Shown here piece by piece: positions 46,496 through 59,561 of a stretch of DNA of 64,000 bases (the first letter of the stretch is position 1; each line of letters begins with the position of its first letter). The notes under the pieces were generated by a model. The model was not told the DNA's origin. It was given only the letters and a program-made list of their open reading frames with translations, and made no database searches. A program made the position numbers and the translations under genes. This DNA comes from Nosema muscidifuracis (lineage: Eukaryota; Microsporidia; Nosematidae): assembly GCA_028335825.1 (NCBI GenBank), contig JAIOKI010000002.1:868001-932000 (forward strand), read 5' to 3'.

Positions 46496-47242
46496 TTATA
46501 TTTTATTGAGGTATGATATTATAAAAGAATAATACTCTGGATTTCTAGCAGCATCAAAATGAGTACTTCTTTTCAAATATTGTATAGAACTATTATGTGC
46601 CATATTAGCCAACTGTAGACCTTCTGAATTTTTTATAAGAGTATCTTTATCACTTAAGAGAAATAAGACATTTTCTAAATATTTGATATCTGTATTCTTC
46701 CATGTATCTACTACTAGATATGAAAATATAGAAGAATAAAATTTATACTTAATAACTGATTTATAATCAATAAAAGGATTCTCTAAAATAACTTTTGTAC
46801 ATTTCATCAGTCTACTAAATTGGATAGCTAAACAACAACCAAGTGATTGGCCAAAAACTATTAATTTTTTACCCCTTTTCTTTACAAAATCAGAAAATAA
46901 ATTGACTTCATTTCGTATTCCTTTTTCTGATGGTACACCTCTAGAATTAAATACACCCCTCATATTGAATGATAAAACATTATGATTAGTTTTATCAGCC
47001 ATATCTTGCAATAACTTTTTATAAATAACACCTGAAATGATTGAACCATGGAAGAATATAATATCTGTAGAACTATTTTTATCAAACAAATAAATATCAA
47101 TATTGTTATAAATAGTACGTACTTCCATGACTACAGGTCTCTTCATTGTAAAGAGTATTTTACGTTGTATAACAAATAATGTAAAGTTTGAAATAAATAA
47201 TAAATTTATAACAAATATAAAAAATCTATTTATCTTTTTCAT
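46496..47242 (-). CDS. BEM46/ABHD13-type alpha/beta hydrolase
   Basis: 248 residues. A serine hydrolase of the BEM46/ABHD13 group, held to a membrane by an N-terminal anchor (about 7-25); its natural substrate is not known. Seen: oxyanion strand FFHG (63-66); RGVFNSRGVPSEKGI (95-109), the RGYGxSxGxPSExG block typical of the group; nucleophile elbow GQSLG (131-135, Ser133); acid SDKD (197-200, probably Asp200); and HFDA (228-231, His228), corresponding to the usual HND. So the triad is complete. The protein is short (animal ABHD13 is about 330) but covers the whole fold. The start follows TTACCC, three bases before the ATG. It is the one clearly conserved enzyme in the distal half. Confidence 0.93.
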   Translation of the reverse strand: MKKINRFFIFVINLLFISNFTLFVIQRKILFTMKRPVVMEVRTIYNNIDIYLFDKNSSTDIIFFHGSIISGVIYKKLLQDMADKTNHNVLSFNMRGVFNSRGVPSEKGIRNEVNLFSDFVKKRGKKLIVFGQSLGCCLAIQFSRLMKCTKVILENPFIDYKSVIKYKFYSSIFSYLVVDTWKNTDIKYLENVLFLLSDKDTLIKNSEGLQLANMAHNSSIQYLKRSTHFDAARNPEYYSFIISYLNKI

Positions 47243-48870
47243 ATGGGTAATATAGTTATAATGTTTAACATTAAACTTTTTAAAATTTAATTTACTATTT
47301 TAAAAAATATTTTTAGTTTAGATGACAAATCTGGAAATGGTATATAGATTAGTTTAAAATGGATAATTATTTAAATTTACTATAAATTGAGGATTTAATA
47401 TAATGATGTAATTTCTCAAAAATTTATATCTTACATTAAGTTTTCTTCTTATATCAACTTATATATAGTATTACTTTATCTAAAATATTGTTTAGTTAAT
47501 TTTAAAAATGATATATATAATCTAATTTATTCTAGTATAATTCACATTATTTTTAATAATATATAAAATGATTTATAATGAGTCTTTTCATTAATATATA
47601 AGACAATAAAATAATTATTTTTAAAATCTAGTAATTCATTAATTTTTTAAAAATAAAAATCTGATGTTATTACAATACATTCTTTGAAATATGAAAAAAT
47701 TAATGTTTAATTAAGCTGTATAATTTTGATTATAAATTGAAATATATTTTATGTAATATAGAGTAGAAATGAAAGTTAACTTTTTTTGAAGATATTTATT
47801 TTTCAAATAATATATAGATAATTAATTAGATATAAAAGAATATAATTTATTTTGGAAATTGATTGATACAAGAAATCTTATATCTTATGTTTAATTTATA
47901 GAAAATATGCTACTGAATTAGATAAAGAGATTTGTAATAATGAAACATATAAAAAAGTGAATTACTGGTTTATTCATCATTGAGCTAAATAGAATTTCAT
48001 ATAAAACTTTATAAAAATGAATTTGTTATTTAATCATATTTATACTGTACTATTTTCGATTTTCATAATAGATCAGTATCATTTTAATATCAGCTCATAA
48101 ATAAAAATCAATATCTTTAGATTCAATATATCTGTTTCAAATTAAAATTTTAAATTTTTCCCTACTCGTCGTGATCATTTAAAACTAACTAGTATCAATA
48201 GATTATTAACATGTACAGATTTAGTATATAATTGAGACTGAAATAAATACATAATTAAAAATATAACTAGATTCTTGAAAGCATATCGTTGAAATATGAA
48301 TGCAGAATATATTTATCAGAATTACTCAAAACGAGAAGTGAAATAATCTAATAAAATTATAAAGAATAAGATACTGGTATACACTTAAAATAGAAAATAT
48401 ATTTATAAGTCTAAAATTATATTTATTCAACTTGTGACCATAACTGTCTTTGTATAATAATGAAGATTAAATTTTATATAACAATTAATAAATGTCGTAG
48501 AAATATATTTTTATTATAATTTATTAATGAATCATTTGATAGTATATCATATATTCATTGTTCTTACATAAGATTAATATTAGTTATAATATTTAAAAAA
48601 TATTAAATGATTTTTATTTTAAAATCATAAATATATATCTAATTTGTACGTATCTTTTATATTATTATGTAATTAATTTATTTAATATTTTAATATAAAA
48701 GATCATAATTAAAAATATGAATTTTGATAATATTGTTTCATTAAACTTCTCTTTATCATAAGAGATATATCGATCTGAAATTTAGATAATAATTAATAAA
48801 TTTGTAAATAACAACAAATTAAAAATAAACAAATTGATATTTATTCTATAAATAATTTCATTGATGCTTA
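47243..48870. other. AT-rich intergenic stretch
   Basis: The divergent promoter region of the hydrolase (-) and J-like gene (+) lies at its two ends; nothing else recognised. Confidence 0.45.
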
Positions 48871-48873
48871 CCC
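48871..48873 (+). promoter_or_regulatory. CCC motif of the J-like gene
   Basis: TTACCCTTAATG, with CCC three bases before the ATG at 48877; this is the mirror of TTACCCATATG before the hydrolase. Confidence 0.75.
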
Positions 48874-48876
48874 TTA

Positions 48877-49797
48877 ATGCAGCTATATGATATTCTAAAA
48901 TGCAACAAAAATGCCACTCAAGATGAAATCAAAAAGGCATACTGCAATATCATTAAGGTAAGCAACAGTAATTGTAATGCATATACTATTAATAGTGCAT
49001 ACAAATTACTTCGTAATAATACAAGTAGATCTTTTTATGATTTATATGGAGATATATCAATATCTTTATTGACTTCGATAAGGTATCATTTTGGCTTTAT
49101 CTCTTTATGTAATCATATAAATATTCTTAGTTTTATTACTATAATTGCTCTTAATTTAATAGGATTTTTATTATTGCATATGATACCTTATAAATTTCTG
49201 ATTGTAGTTGTAAATACATCAACAGTGATTTTCATCTTATCTTTAATTCCTAAAAGTCTTATGTTAATTAGGAAAATAGGAGATACTGATGAATTGAGAA
49301 GATGCATGAATATTGTATCATTTATAGCTTTAAATTATTCTATTAGTAGTTATATGATAATTTACTGTATAGAATTAGAGAATATATATTTGTTATGTAT
49401 ATTAAACGTATTATTCGTTTTTTATATATTTATGACTTTACTTAATAGAAGTATAAGTCAAAAAGAAAAATTCAATCCAAAGATCGACTTGTTATTTATA
49501 CTATTAGTTGGAGTTGTACAGATATCTATATTATGGAATATATACATGTTAATAATATTATCATTATTTATTTTAGGATTTATTGTTGGAATTTTGAGTA
49601 GATTATCTTTGAAGGAGATATTTGTATTCTCTAGTTATATCTGTTATTTATATATCCTGTCTTTATCTTTAAATATATGTGGAACAAATTGGATAATGTT
49701 TATAATGATATTTAGTATGATGGCTATAATAACTTATAATTTAATTGTGATTGTATATAGATATATTTGTAAAGACCTTCCAAAATATTATTATTAA
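48877..49797 (+). CDS. J-like domain protein with multiple membrane segments
   Basis: 306 residues. The first 57 residues fit a J domain by helix pattern: LYDILKCNKNATQDEIKKAY (3-22), then INSAYKLLRNNTSRSFYDLY (38-57, helix III and the R-x-x-YD end). The HPD tripeptide that switches on Hsp70 is absent; its place reads VSNSN, and the loop is about two residues short. It is therefore a J-like domain that probably cannot stimulate an Hsp70, though it might still bind one. The rest has about eight hydrophobic segments, suggesting an ER or other endomembrane protein. GTAAGC within the loop codons looks like a splice donor, but the frame is open so no intron is needed. Alone on its strand for several kb. 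Confidence 0.85.
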   Translation: MQLYDILKCNKNATQDEIKKAYCNIIKVSNSNCNAYTINSAYKLLRNNTSRSFYDLYGDISISLLTSIRYHFGFISLCNHINILSFITIIALNLIGFLLLHMIPYKFLIVVVNTSTVIFILSLIPKSLMLIRKIGDTDELRRCMNIVSFIALNYSISSYMIIYCIELENIYLLCILNVLFVFYIFMTLLNRSISQKEKFNPKIDLLFILLVGVVQISILWNIYMLIILSLFILGFIVGILSRLSLKEIFVFSSYICYLYILSLSLNICGTNWIMFIMIFSMMAIITYNLIVIVYRYICKDLPKYYY

Positions 49798-52700
49798 ATA
49801 ATTAGACTTAATATTTTTACTAATAACCACATCATTAAATATTAAAAAAGTAAGAAGGATAATAATTATTTTAAATCATGATATCAATGAAAGTTAGAGA
49901 AATATATTGAATGGATATAATATTCTAGAAGTATAGAAATTATTTCAATGATATAAAATACAAAATGTATTTTCTTAATACACACTCAAAGATATCATCT
50001 AAAAACTTACCTTTATTGTTTTCTTCATAAGTCTTTATTATTATATCTCTTTGATATTATATTTGTGATATGAAAATCTATTAGTAATATCTTCACTATG
50101 ATTCATCTCAATAAATTTTAGTAATTTTATTATATCATTGATGTATTTCATTTATTTCTCAACACCTTCTATTAGCCAAAATACGTCAGTAGATGATCAT
50201 TCATTATATAATTATTTAACATTAAAAGTTTGTTGTTCAAAGATATAAGGATAATTTTTTATATTTAGTATGAGTATATTCATTTAAGCTAGAAAATTAA
50301 AGATTGACTGATTCATAATGTCATTGATTTATAAATTGAAATTATTTTCTTACATGTTTAGATATTTATTCTCGACCAATACTTCTTTACTGTGGAAGAT
50401 ACAGACATATGTGAATTAATCTTTTAACGAAATAGTATCCATATATATAAAAAGTTTAAAATTTGACATTTATATATTGTTAACCATAATAATAAAATTA
50501 CATACTTGTTCTGAGAACAAAAAAGTTTAATCTAGAATATTAAAATCAATATGTTTAATCTGACTTAAATCTCCACAATAAACATTAAGAAAGTATAATT
50601 TAAATAATATTTAGTATGTCAATATAATATTATAAAATTTTCTATATAGTGATGGGCTAAATCTATTTCTTATAATATTATATGGATCATCTTTTCAAAA
50701 GAATAAAATTATAAAAATTAGATTTTTAGTAAGAGTTTACAATATATGATTACTTATATATAAATTAATTTAAAAAAATAATTAAACTTATTTATATTTT
50801 ATAGATTTCTCAATTGATACATCTTCACTTGTTGTATCTAATATGGTGAGTGTTCTACAAATGTTTATATTAAGGTTTTATGGAGTATTTAAATCACTTC
50901 TGAATTCTACTATAATTTGATTGTATTAAGTAACACATTTATTATGCTATGTATACTCTTCATTTTATATTTAGAATGATTAGTTAACAAATCATACTTG
51001 TTTTCTTTGCTACTTCGACTTTTCATAGATTGTTAAATCCAGATATTTATCACTATATATAGATAATATCAAAAAATATGTTAGTATATTTATTATGTGT
51101 ATGAATCTAAATAATATTAAAAATATGTTCCATAGAATTATTATCAAATATATTCATATATATAGAACATAAAAATTAGACATTAGATAAAAAATGAAAA
51201 TTTATAAACTTGTTATGATGCACAAAATAATATATAAAAAATATTTACCTATATAACGACTTTTAATTAATGATCTTCATCTATAAAAATCAAATATTTT
51301 ATTATTGAAATTAATTATCATTTTAAAATAATAAAATTATCTTCAGTCATACTTAATGAGGGATAAAATTTAAGATAATCTATCACATGTAAAAAGAAAA
51401 TAAATTAAAAATATTAATAAATATCAATTACAATAATTATACTTCATTTAGCTTCTAATATCGATCTTTTATGATATACCATTACAATATTTATATATTA
51501 TAAATTTTTTATATTTTCGTTTTATATTATCCTATAATTGAATATATAATACTTCAGTTAATCTTTATTTTACATAAAAGGGATCAATAAATTAATGATT
51601 GAAAATAAATATTATTCATATGTATATATAAAATATAATACAAGAATTCAGAATTAATTATATTTTTAAAAACTAGTGATATATCTTCTTAAGATGATAC
51701 ATTAATTAAATTATAATTTACATATTTCATAAGTATAATTACTAATCAATTTATGATTTATTAAAACTTAATATAATCTTTTTATTTAACTAAAGTTTAT
51801 GATTGTATCTATTATATAAAAAAAAGTAAATATAATTTTTGTCAATAGGAGTAAATAATTTATAAATCTAATAATAATAAGTATATTTCTTGTCAGATGA
51901 ATACATTTTGAAATGTTTGATGAGTTAATAAAGAAGACTAGTCTAATATAATAACTTTTAATTTTTAGAGTTCTATCATGTGTTTCTAAATCTTGTCAGT
52001 AATCAATGTCATGTCTATGATATATTAAAATGAGTTGAAAAGAGGATGAACCAAAATATAATTAAATATCCCGATATATATAAGTAATTATTTACTACTC
52101 CAATCAGAATATATTAAATTTAAAAAACACATATAGCAAATTATATATTGATTAAAATACTTTTATATGATGCTAATATACTAGGGTAAAAATATTCAAG
52201 AATCGTAAAGTTTTTATATATATATAAAATAAGTAAAATTGAATTTCAAACATTCATTAAATATTCTTATTATATCGAGGGTAAGAAAATAAATGCTATA
52301 ATTCTATAAAAGATATATAAATTAATATTATAGACTATAAAATTATTTTTAATACAAAATATGAACTTATTAAATAATATTATACTAATGACATGTGAAT
52401 TAATTAAATTTTAATGTCAAATTAGAATAGAATGATAATAAGATATAGATATGTATTTATTATAAATATCTTCTTATATTATTCAGATATAAAGTCTAAT
52501 TATATATAATAAACCAATTGTATTAATAAGTCAATGTAATAATAATTACCATTACACTAGAACCTCAGAGATTTTCAAATATAACAAAATATTTAGATTA
52601 TTGAATATTATTCTATGTATTTAATATATAATTTTTCCCTTCATTGATAAAATTATTATATTGAATATGATTTGTTTCCATTTATTAAGAATAAATAAAA

Positions 52701-55326
52701 TTGTTTATTAAAAGGATATACTATAAATTTTAGTATCTTTTCATAATTTTTATTTTTTCATTACAGATTTACAGTCTCTTTATAAATAATATCATGATTA
52801 TAGATATAAATAATAAGAAAATTATTTAAATATTTATTATGAAGCAGAAAAAACTCCGAGTTTTGATGATACTTAGAATACAATATAAAACAAATATTTT
52901 TTATTTATACTAATTTCTTCACTTTTTTGTCTCCTCACTGGGGTATATATATATAGAAAATTAATAATTGACGAGAATAAAAAAATATGTATTATATAAA
53001 CAACTATATTGGTATATTTCTATAAACTTAAGACACATTTAGAATGACATCTGTTCAAATTACATTGATAAGCTAATTAAAAATATTCTGTTATATTTTT
53101 ATCTAACTAGTTTATTTTTGAATAATTCATGTGCAAGAGAATTAATATGGTCATATATGAGTTTAATTTTACGTCTAAATAGTAAATTTTATAAACACTT
53201 AACATGAAATATATGACTTAATCAGTAATATTTAGAGTTATTTCATAAAATATAATAATGAAAATAAAATATTTTAGAATCCGTAATTTTATTAATTGCT
53301 ATTTTTGTATAAAAAATTTATCTTATTATTGTTATTTATAAATGTAAATATTTAAAATTAAGAAGATTATAATTATAATATTGGCTAATTAATTGAGATA
53401 ACTATTACTCTCTTTAGTCGATGATGTGATAATAGATCAGGATGAGATAATTGTATTTAAATATGTACTTATTGAAATATTATATGTATAAAATTAATTA
53501 CATATATATGATATATATGAAAAGACTATTTATATAAAAATAATATTAAAACTTAATACTGCTATGAAAGAGAAATTATAATTCAAGTTTTCATAATTAT
53601 CAGAAACTTTGTTTATATTAGTTTATAAATTAAATATTACAAGGTTATTAATATTCATAGAAATAAATATATATCTGAGAATTGGAATAAATTGATTCTT
53701 TCTTTATTAAAACATATTTAGAAAATTATGATATAACTATTAAATTGAAAAACTATCTAATATGAATTAGTCAATAAAACTTCTGTATAAGTATAAATTA
53801 GAGTAATTTTATTATTATAACAAACCTCAACTAACATTATATAACTTATCAAGATGAATCCCAAAAGATAAACACTATAATAATAAATCTAAAAAAGTAT
53901 AATTATTTTGAAATTCTTGATTAAAATAATTTTTTATAATATCTTATGCTTCGTTATTTATATTTAATTTACCAGATAAAATTAATTAATTAAAGTCTTC
54001 ATATTCTTTTTCTTTATTATTTTTACTTATTTTTTTGATGAGATCTTTTCTATGCAAATGACCAATAAAAAATTAGTGTATACTTGAATATTATATGAAT
54101 GGAATTCTTATATTCATAAATAATAGGTTATTATTAGATATAATTTAGAACTTATTCTCATTATTATATGATCTTCAAAATCAATTAGTCTAGAATTATG
54201 ATTAATTATAGCAAAGCCTTTAGTATCTTAAGAAGGGATAAATAAAATTCTTGAAATGATCAGTATTTTATATATAAAATATATTCTTGGTCTTAACATG
54301 ATCTAAATTATCATGAATTAATTTGATTGATGATAAACATAAAAGAGTGAAATATAGAAAATATGAAGAATGAATAAAATGTCAAATTACAGTATCTGTC
54401 AGTTGAACTTTTTCACAGACTAGATGAAGGTTTTTAAGTGTATCATTTATTTTATCTGGTTTTAAAATCTCACATCTGAATATTCTATTTTCAAGCATGT
54501 TAAAATATAATGATATCATTATCTTTTATTTTATTTATGATGTCATTGACCCGAAAGATTGCATCATGTATATTAAATTAGTTTCAGTAATAAATCTTGA
54601 AATTATTATGGGTAATATAATTTCATATTTTAATATATAAATAAATATAATCTTCAAAGAATAATTTAGAAGTATTATGAAAATATAATTTTGGATATTA
54701 TTATAATTCTTATGTAAAAAAATTAAAATAATCTCATATATTCTATATTTTATTAGTAATTATGAAAAGATTCATATAATATATTAGGATATCAAATAAA
54801 AAAAAGTCGAAATGTAAAATTTTAAGAAAATAAAACAATAAGTCTATTTACAAATATAATATATATCTTTAATATTATAATAGACTTATTGAGAATAAAA
54901 AATCTTTTAGTTAAAATTAAAATTACTTAAGAAAATATTATAAATTACACATTTGTATTATTGACTTAGAAATATCTAATTGTAACTATCCTATATTAAT
55001 AATACTTTGATCTTTACATATTTCATACTAAATAGAAGAGTGTATAAAAAAGTTTATTTAAATAGAAAATCAATTTCTTTTTTCATAATGAAATCACATA
55101 AATAAATTAAATATTATATTATTTAATTTATACTCAAAGATATTAAATTTTATTAATTAGAATTACATAAATATATTAAATATTATATTATTTAAATTAT
55201 TACATAAAAATATAAATTTTAATTTACTATATAAAGATAAATTTTATATTATTAAATTTACTACATTAGACATTAAATTTTGTTTATTTTTAATTCATTA
55301 CCTAAAGATTTTAAATTTTTTACCTT
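49798..55326. other. 5.5-kb AT-rich gene desert
   Basis: The longest stretch without an intact gene. At 49985-50650 one minus-strand frame reads protein-like between scattered TAA codons (YFLNVYCGDLSQIKHIDFNI, MNILILNIKNYPYIFEQQTF, LLKFIEMNHSEDITNRFSYH), possibly a dead gene decayed by substitutions. From 50.7 to 55.3 kb I see only AT-rich sequence and short AT microsatellites (for example near 52945). Confidence 0.4.
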
Positions 55327-56013
55327 ATGAATTTTATTTTTTTTGCAAGTGTTTTATCAATTAAAGATAATTGGATGGAATTTGATATATTTGGAAAATT
55401 TTTAGATATCACTGATAATATTTTCTTAGATACTTTTAGCTTTTGTAGGTTTGATTTATTTGATGGAGTTAGTTTAGTAGAAGAAATCAAACTAAATACC
55501 CAAGAATTATTTGAAGATAATATGTTATATCTATCAGAAAGATTTAAATATTCTGGTATACAGAGAGAATATTATATTAAATCTAATGGATGTATTATGT
55601 TTTCTGCATTATTTTTTAATAGCAAATTGTTTGATCCAAGTAGAAAACATCTGATTGAGTTAGCTAGCAAACTAAACATTATTATTCGATCTACTGATAA
55701 TAAAAAAAAAGAGATTTTGGATAAATGTAAACCTTTTGATACTTATGGAGATATCTGTGGAAATTTCAATTTTACTAATGAAAAATCTATCTTACACGTT
55801 CTATTAAAATCATATAGGTATGATGGCACAGATAGAAAAGAATATATGTCTGTTTTTAAGAAAGCTTTAATATATTTGCTTGAAAAAATACGTAAAGATA
55901 AATATTCCAGAAGTAGTTTTGAAGATTTTAATAACATGAATATTGAAAATTTTTATGATGTTAACTATGAAATATCTAATAATTTTAAAATTATAAATGA
56001 TGAGATTTCATAA
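55327..56013 (+). CDS. Putative secreted protein, unknown family
   Basis: 228 residues. Seen: a short hydrophobic start (MNFIFFASVLS) as signal peptide; five cysteines (40, 86, 138, 147 and no clear pairing motif); an acidic, aromatic-rich body; and no later membrane segment. ACC four bases (TTATG context) before the start supports it. A weak likeness of SLVEEIKLNTQELFEDNMLY to the FNKYLDEKF region of family C suggests a shortened distant relative, but I would not rely on it. It stands alone in AT-rich sequence. Confidence 0.75.
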   Translation: MNFIFFASVLSIKDNWMEFDIFGKFLDITDNIFLDTFSFCRFDLFDGVSLVEEIKLNTQELFEDNMLYLSERFKYSGIQREYYIKSNGCIMFSALFFNSKLFDPSRKHLIELASKLNIIIRSTDNKKKEILDKCKPFDTYGDICGNFNFTNEKSILHVLLKSYRYDGTDRKEYMSVFKKALIYLLEKIRKDKYSRSSFEDFNNMNIENFYDVNYEISNNFKIINDEIS

Positions 56014-59000
56014 TTTTGTCTATTTACAATTTTAGAAGATAAATTTAAGAAAATATTATATGTTAACTAATAAATTTTATTAACTATTATTCATTTATTT
56101 TACTTTATTAAATATACTTATAAAATTTTTATTCTCTATTAATTTTTACTTTATTAATTTCCATAAGAATAAATAGACTATCATTAATTCAATATTCTAT
56201 TAAAAACAACACTAATAATAAGAATATCAACAAAGGTATATTTTTACACATATTAAGTTTATAAATTTAATCTTACTAGAAATTTATATATTATAATTAT
56301 TTTTTAGAAACAATTACTTTGTATTAATAATATTATATAAGATAACTGAAAGTAGCTTCTTAATTTGATGTCTATATATAATTTTTAAAATGACTTTATT
56401 GAGAATTCAAAGAGAAATATACAATAAAAAGAATAAACAATGAAAAAAAATAAAAGTTTATTTATACATAATATAGAGATTTATTATATCATAGAAAAAA
56501 ATAAATACAAGGAATAAAAACTTATTGTATCTTTTTTTTTTAAAATCGTTACTCCTTATAGAAAGATTGTATCTTGAAAGACTATAAAATAGTCATAAAA
56601 TATCTTTTATCGGATTCAATTCATAAGACCATAAAATTTACAAGCTATAAGTATTGAAATAGTAAGTATATAAAATGATTATGAATATAAAGACTAAGTA
56701 TAAATAATGGATTTAATGAAATTGAAGAAATAAAACACATCAATAAATTATATAACTTGATAAATATGATAAAACATTTAAAAGTCGAAGATGGTGACCT
56801 TTTATATAGACATTTATTTTTATATAAATAATATTATTGATAAATACGACAGAATCTTGTAGGGATGAAAAATAAAGATTTATAAAAATAATTTGGACAT
56901 AATAATTCACATGATATTAATTTTTTTATTCGATACAAAAAATTTAGAACGTATCATTAGAGTAGTAGGTCTAATAAAAATATTATTCTTTATATTATCT
57001 TGTAATCCTAAAATTAGTAAAATAATAAATAATAAAGCTGAGATTATTGACAGAAATATCATAGAATAAAATATATACTGCTGATAGACTATTGTTCATA
57101 ATTTCAGAATCAATAAACTTGTAGTAATTTTCAATATGATTTGAATTTCTTTTTATACTTTCTTCAGATTAAATTCTATACACTAAGGTTAGTTCATACA
57201 TCCATCTCTTAAATCATAAACTTTACATAATATATTGACGAAATCTTCATAAATAGCAAAAAGTTTTATTAAAACATTATTAATAATTTGTTATTCATAT
57301 CAGTATGTATTAATTTATATCTTGAAGTTTTTAAAAATCAAAGAAAAATTAAAATATTCGTTATCGAACCATAAAAAATCAAGATCATCTATACCACATT
57401 GTTAATCGATTTTATATTTCCTATACATTCAATTTCATCGTGATTTAGTATAATTTATGAAAGTCATGAAAACATTTATGAGATAATAATAACTCATATT
57501 TTGTTATCAGATAATTTTAATATATTATAAAATATGTAATGATTGTATCTTTTTTAATATCACTTTGTCGTAAACATAGAATTATTAATCAGTGTTAGAC
57601 TTTTATAAGTTAAGTGTATTTAGTAAAAAAATAAATACTAATATTGAACATCATAACAACAGAATTTTTGTATAGATTTAATGTATGTGAATTATTAATA
57701 TCATAGAAAAATCAATGATATATTATTGCTTTATGTTTTTAAATCTATTTTGATGTTAAAAATGAGAAAATATATATTTTCGTATCTATTGCAAAAAAAT
57801 TATTTATTTCTCATCAGTGAAATATTTTCGATGTATTGATATACCCCTAAACAATATAAAAAATAAACTATTTATATCATTTATAGATAAAAATAATAAG
57901 AAGTATTAAGTACTACATTTTACATTTATTTTACTAGCATTTGTTAATGTGATTGATTATTATTTAGATAATTCAATTTTTCATTATTAACATGATAATA
58001 TCCATAGACTTATGACAATCATATAAAAATTACCATATTTGTTAAATTGTTTTTTTTTTTAAATATCTGTATTGTAAAACATTCTTCTGAAATTATATTT
58101 TCTTAAAACTTTTACATAGTGTTAATTGAGATGTTTGTCATATTATAAGAATTGTATTGATGATTTGTTCTAAACATTGTTAATATATTATAATATCTAG
58201 AAAATAATTAGAATTAATAAATATATGAATATCATTCTAGAGAAGAAATTAAGAGATATAAATACACACATGTTTTCTTTTAGAAAAATAAAATATATTG
58301 ATTAGAAAAATGATTATAAATTTACAATGATCTTTAGACTGTTAATATTAAAGAGAAATGAAAATATATATTTTATAATGATACGTTTAATTTCTTACTT
58401 AAAAATCAATGTATCATATCTCGTCTATTTTTACAACTCACATGAATTATATTGTGAATAGTCAATAATTGATATTTATAAATTCTATATTCATTGATGG
58501 TATTAAAACAAAAGATTATATTAATCCTATAAAATAGCATTGTAATAATTATCATAATTTACTTTGATTATAAAAAATACATTATTAGTAACTAAGAGTC
58601 AAAATTATATCACAATGAGCATAATAAGTAAATTAATAATAAATTTGATAAAGTGTAGATAATTGAGAAATATTTGTTATTTACACATGAAAATTTTATT
58701 GTTTGATTTAAAAATAAATTAAAAATTTAAATAAATTATTTAGCACTATAAAAAGACTAAATGTGTATGAAATATATTTAGAAACTAATAATGATTTTGA
58801 ATTTAATTAAATACTAGAGACTTTAAATTATGATATTTTTTACAATAATTACTTTTATATATATGAATATAAATCAATTAATCAGATCTTAGATTCAATA
58901 AAAAAATTAAATTATATGTTTATGTAAAAACACTGAGTTTAAATTAATAATTTAAATATATGTCTTTGTAAACAATATTTTATATACTATCATACAAAAA

Positions 59001-59162
59001 AATATCAAGTTTAAAAAATTAATTAAAAGATAATTTAATTTAGATAAACACAAAATGAAATAATATATAATAAAATCTAAGAAAATTAAAATTATTTATT
59101 TGAATTATGATTATGTCAAATTTAATTTGTTTTATGTTAAATAATAAATTTTTTTAACCTTA
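56014..59162. other. AT-rich intergenic stretch, 3.1 kb
   Basis: One 52-codon frame (56911-57069, starting MILIFLFDTKNLERIIRVVG) has no promoter motif and is followed by further protein-like sequence with stops; possible gene remnant, weak. Nothing else recognised. Confidence 0.35.
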
Positions 59163-59561
59163 ATGAATATCATTTGTATTTTATTTACAACTATATTTAC
59201 TGCTGATCTTAAAAAGACAAAAAATACAATTTTAAAATCTGATTCTATTTTATTAAAAGATATCACCGACTTTTATATTGAAGAAATGAATAAAGAAGGA
59301 TTTAAAAATGCTCCTATATTATTAATTGATTATAAATATACACAATATACTAAAATTATTGAAGAATTTGAAGGAGAATTTAAAAAAATCACCTTAAAAG
59401 ATTTGCCAACAGGTTTTAATATAAAATCTTTAGTAGAATCACATCCCTGTCCTCTATCACGTAAATGTAAAGATGCTGTGTTCTACTATAAAACAACACC
59501 AAATAGTGTTTTAATAAAGGGTGGAGATAAAAATATAAACTCACTAACGAATAAATTTTGA
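59163..59561 (+). CDS. Small secreted protein, unknown family
   Basis: 132 residues. Seen: an N-terminal hydrophobic segment (MNIICILFTTIFTAD) as signal peptide, a lysine-rich body and HPCPLSRKC (about 94-102) as the only cysteine cluster. No membrane segment follows. AACC three bases before TAATG supports the start. I recognise no family; a shortened relative of family C is conceivable but unsupported. It is 2.1 kb from the telomeric array. Confidence 0.75.
   Translation: MNIICILFTTIFTADLKKTKNTILKSDSILLKDITDFYIEEMNKEGFKNAPILLIDYKYTQYTKIIEEFEGEFKKITLKDLPTGFNIKSLVESHPCPLSRKCKDAVFYYKTTPNSVLIKGGDKNINSLTNKF

Noticed and set aside
48965-48972. Microsporidian intron donor (GTAAGC) in the J-like gene
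   Set aside because: The reading frame is open through it and no obvious branch/acceptor follows within the usual short distance; kept only as a check in a finding.
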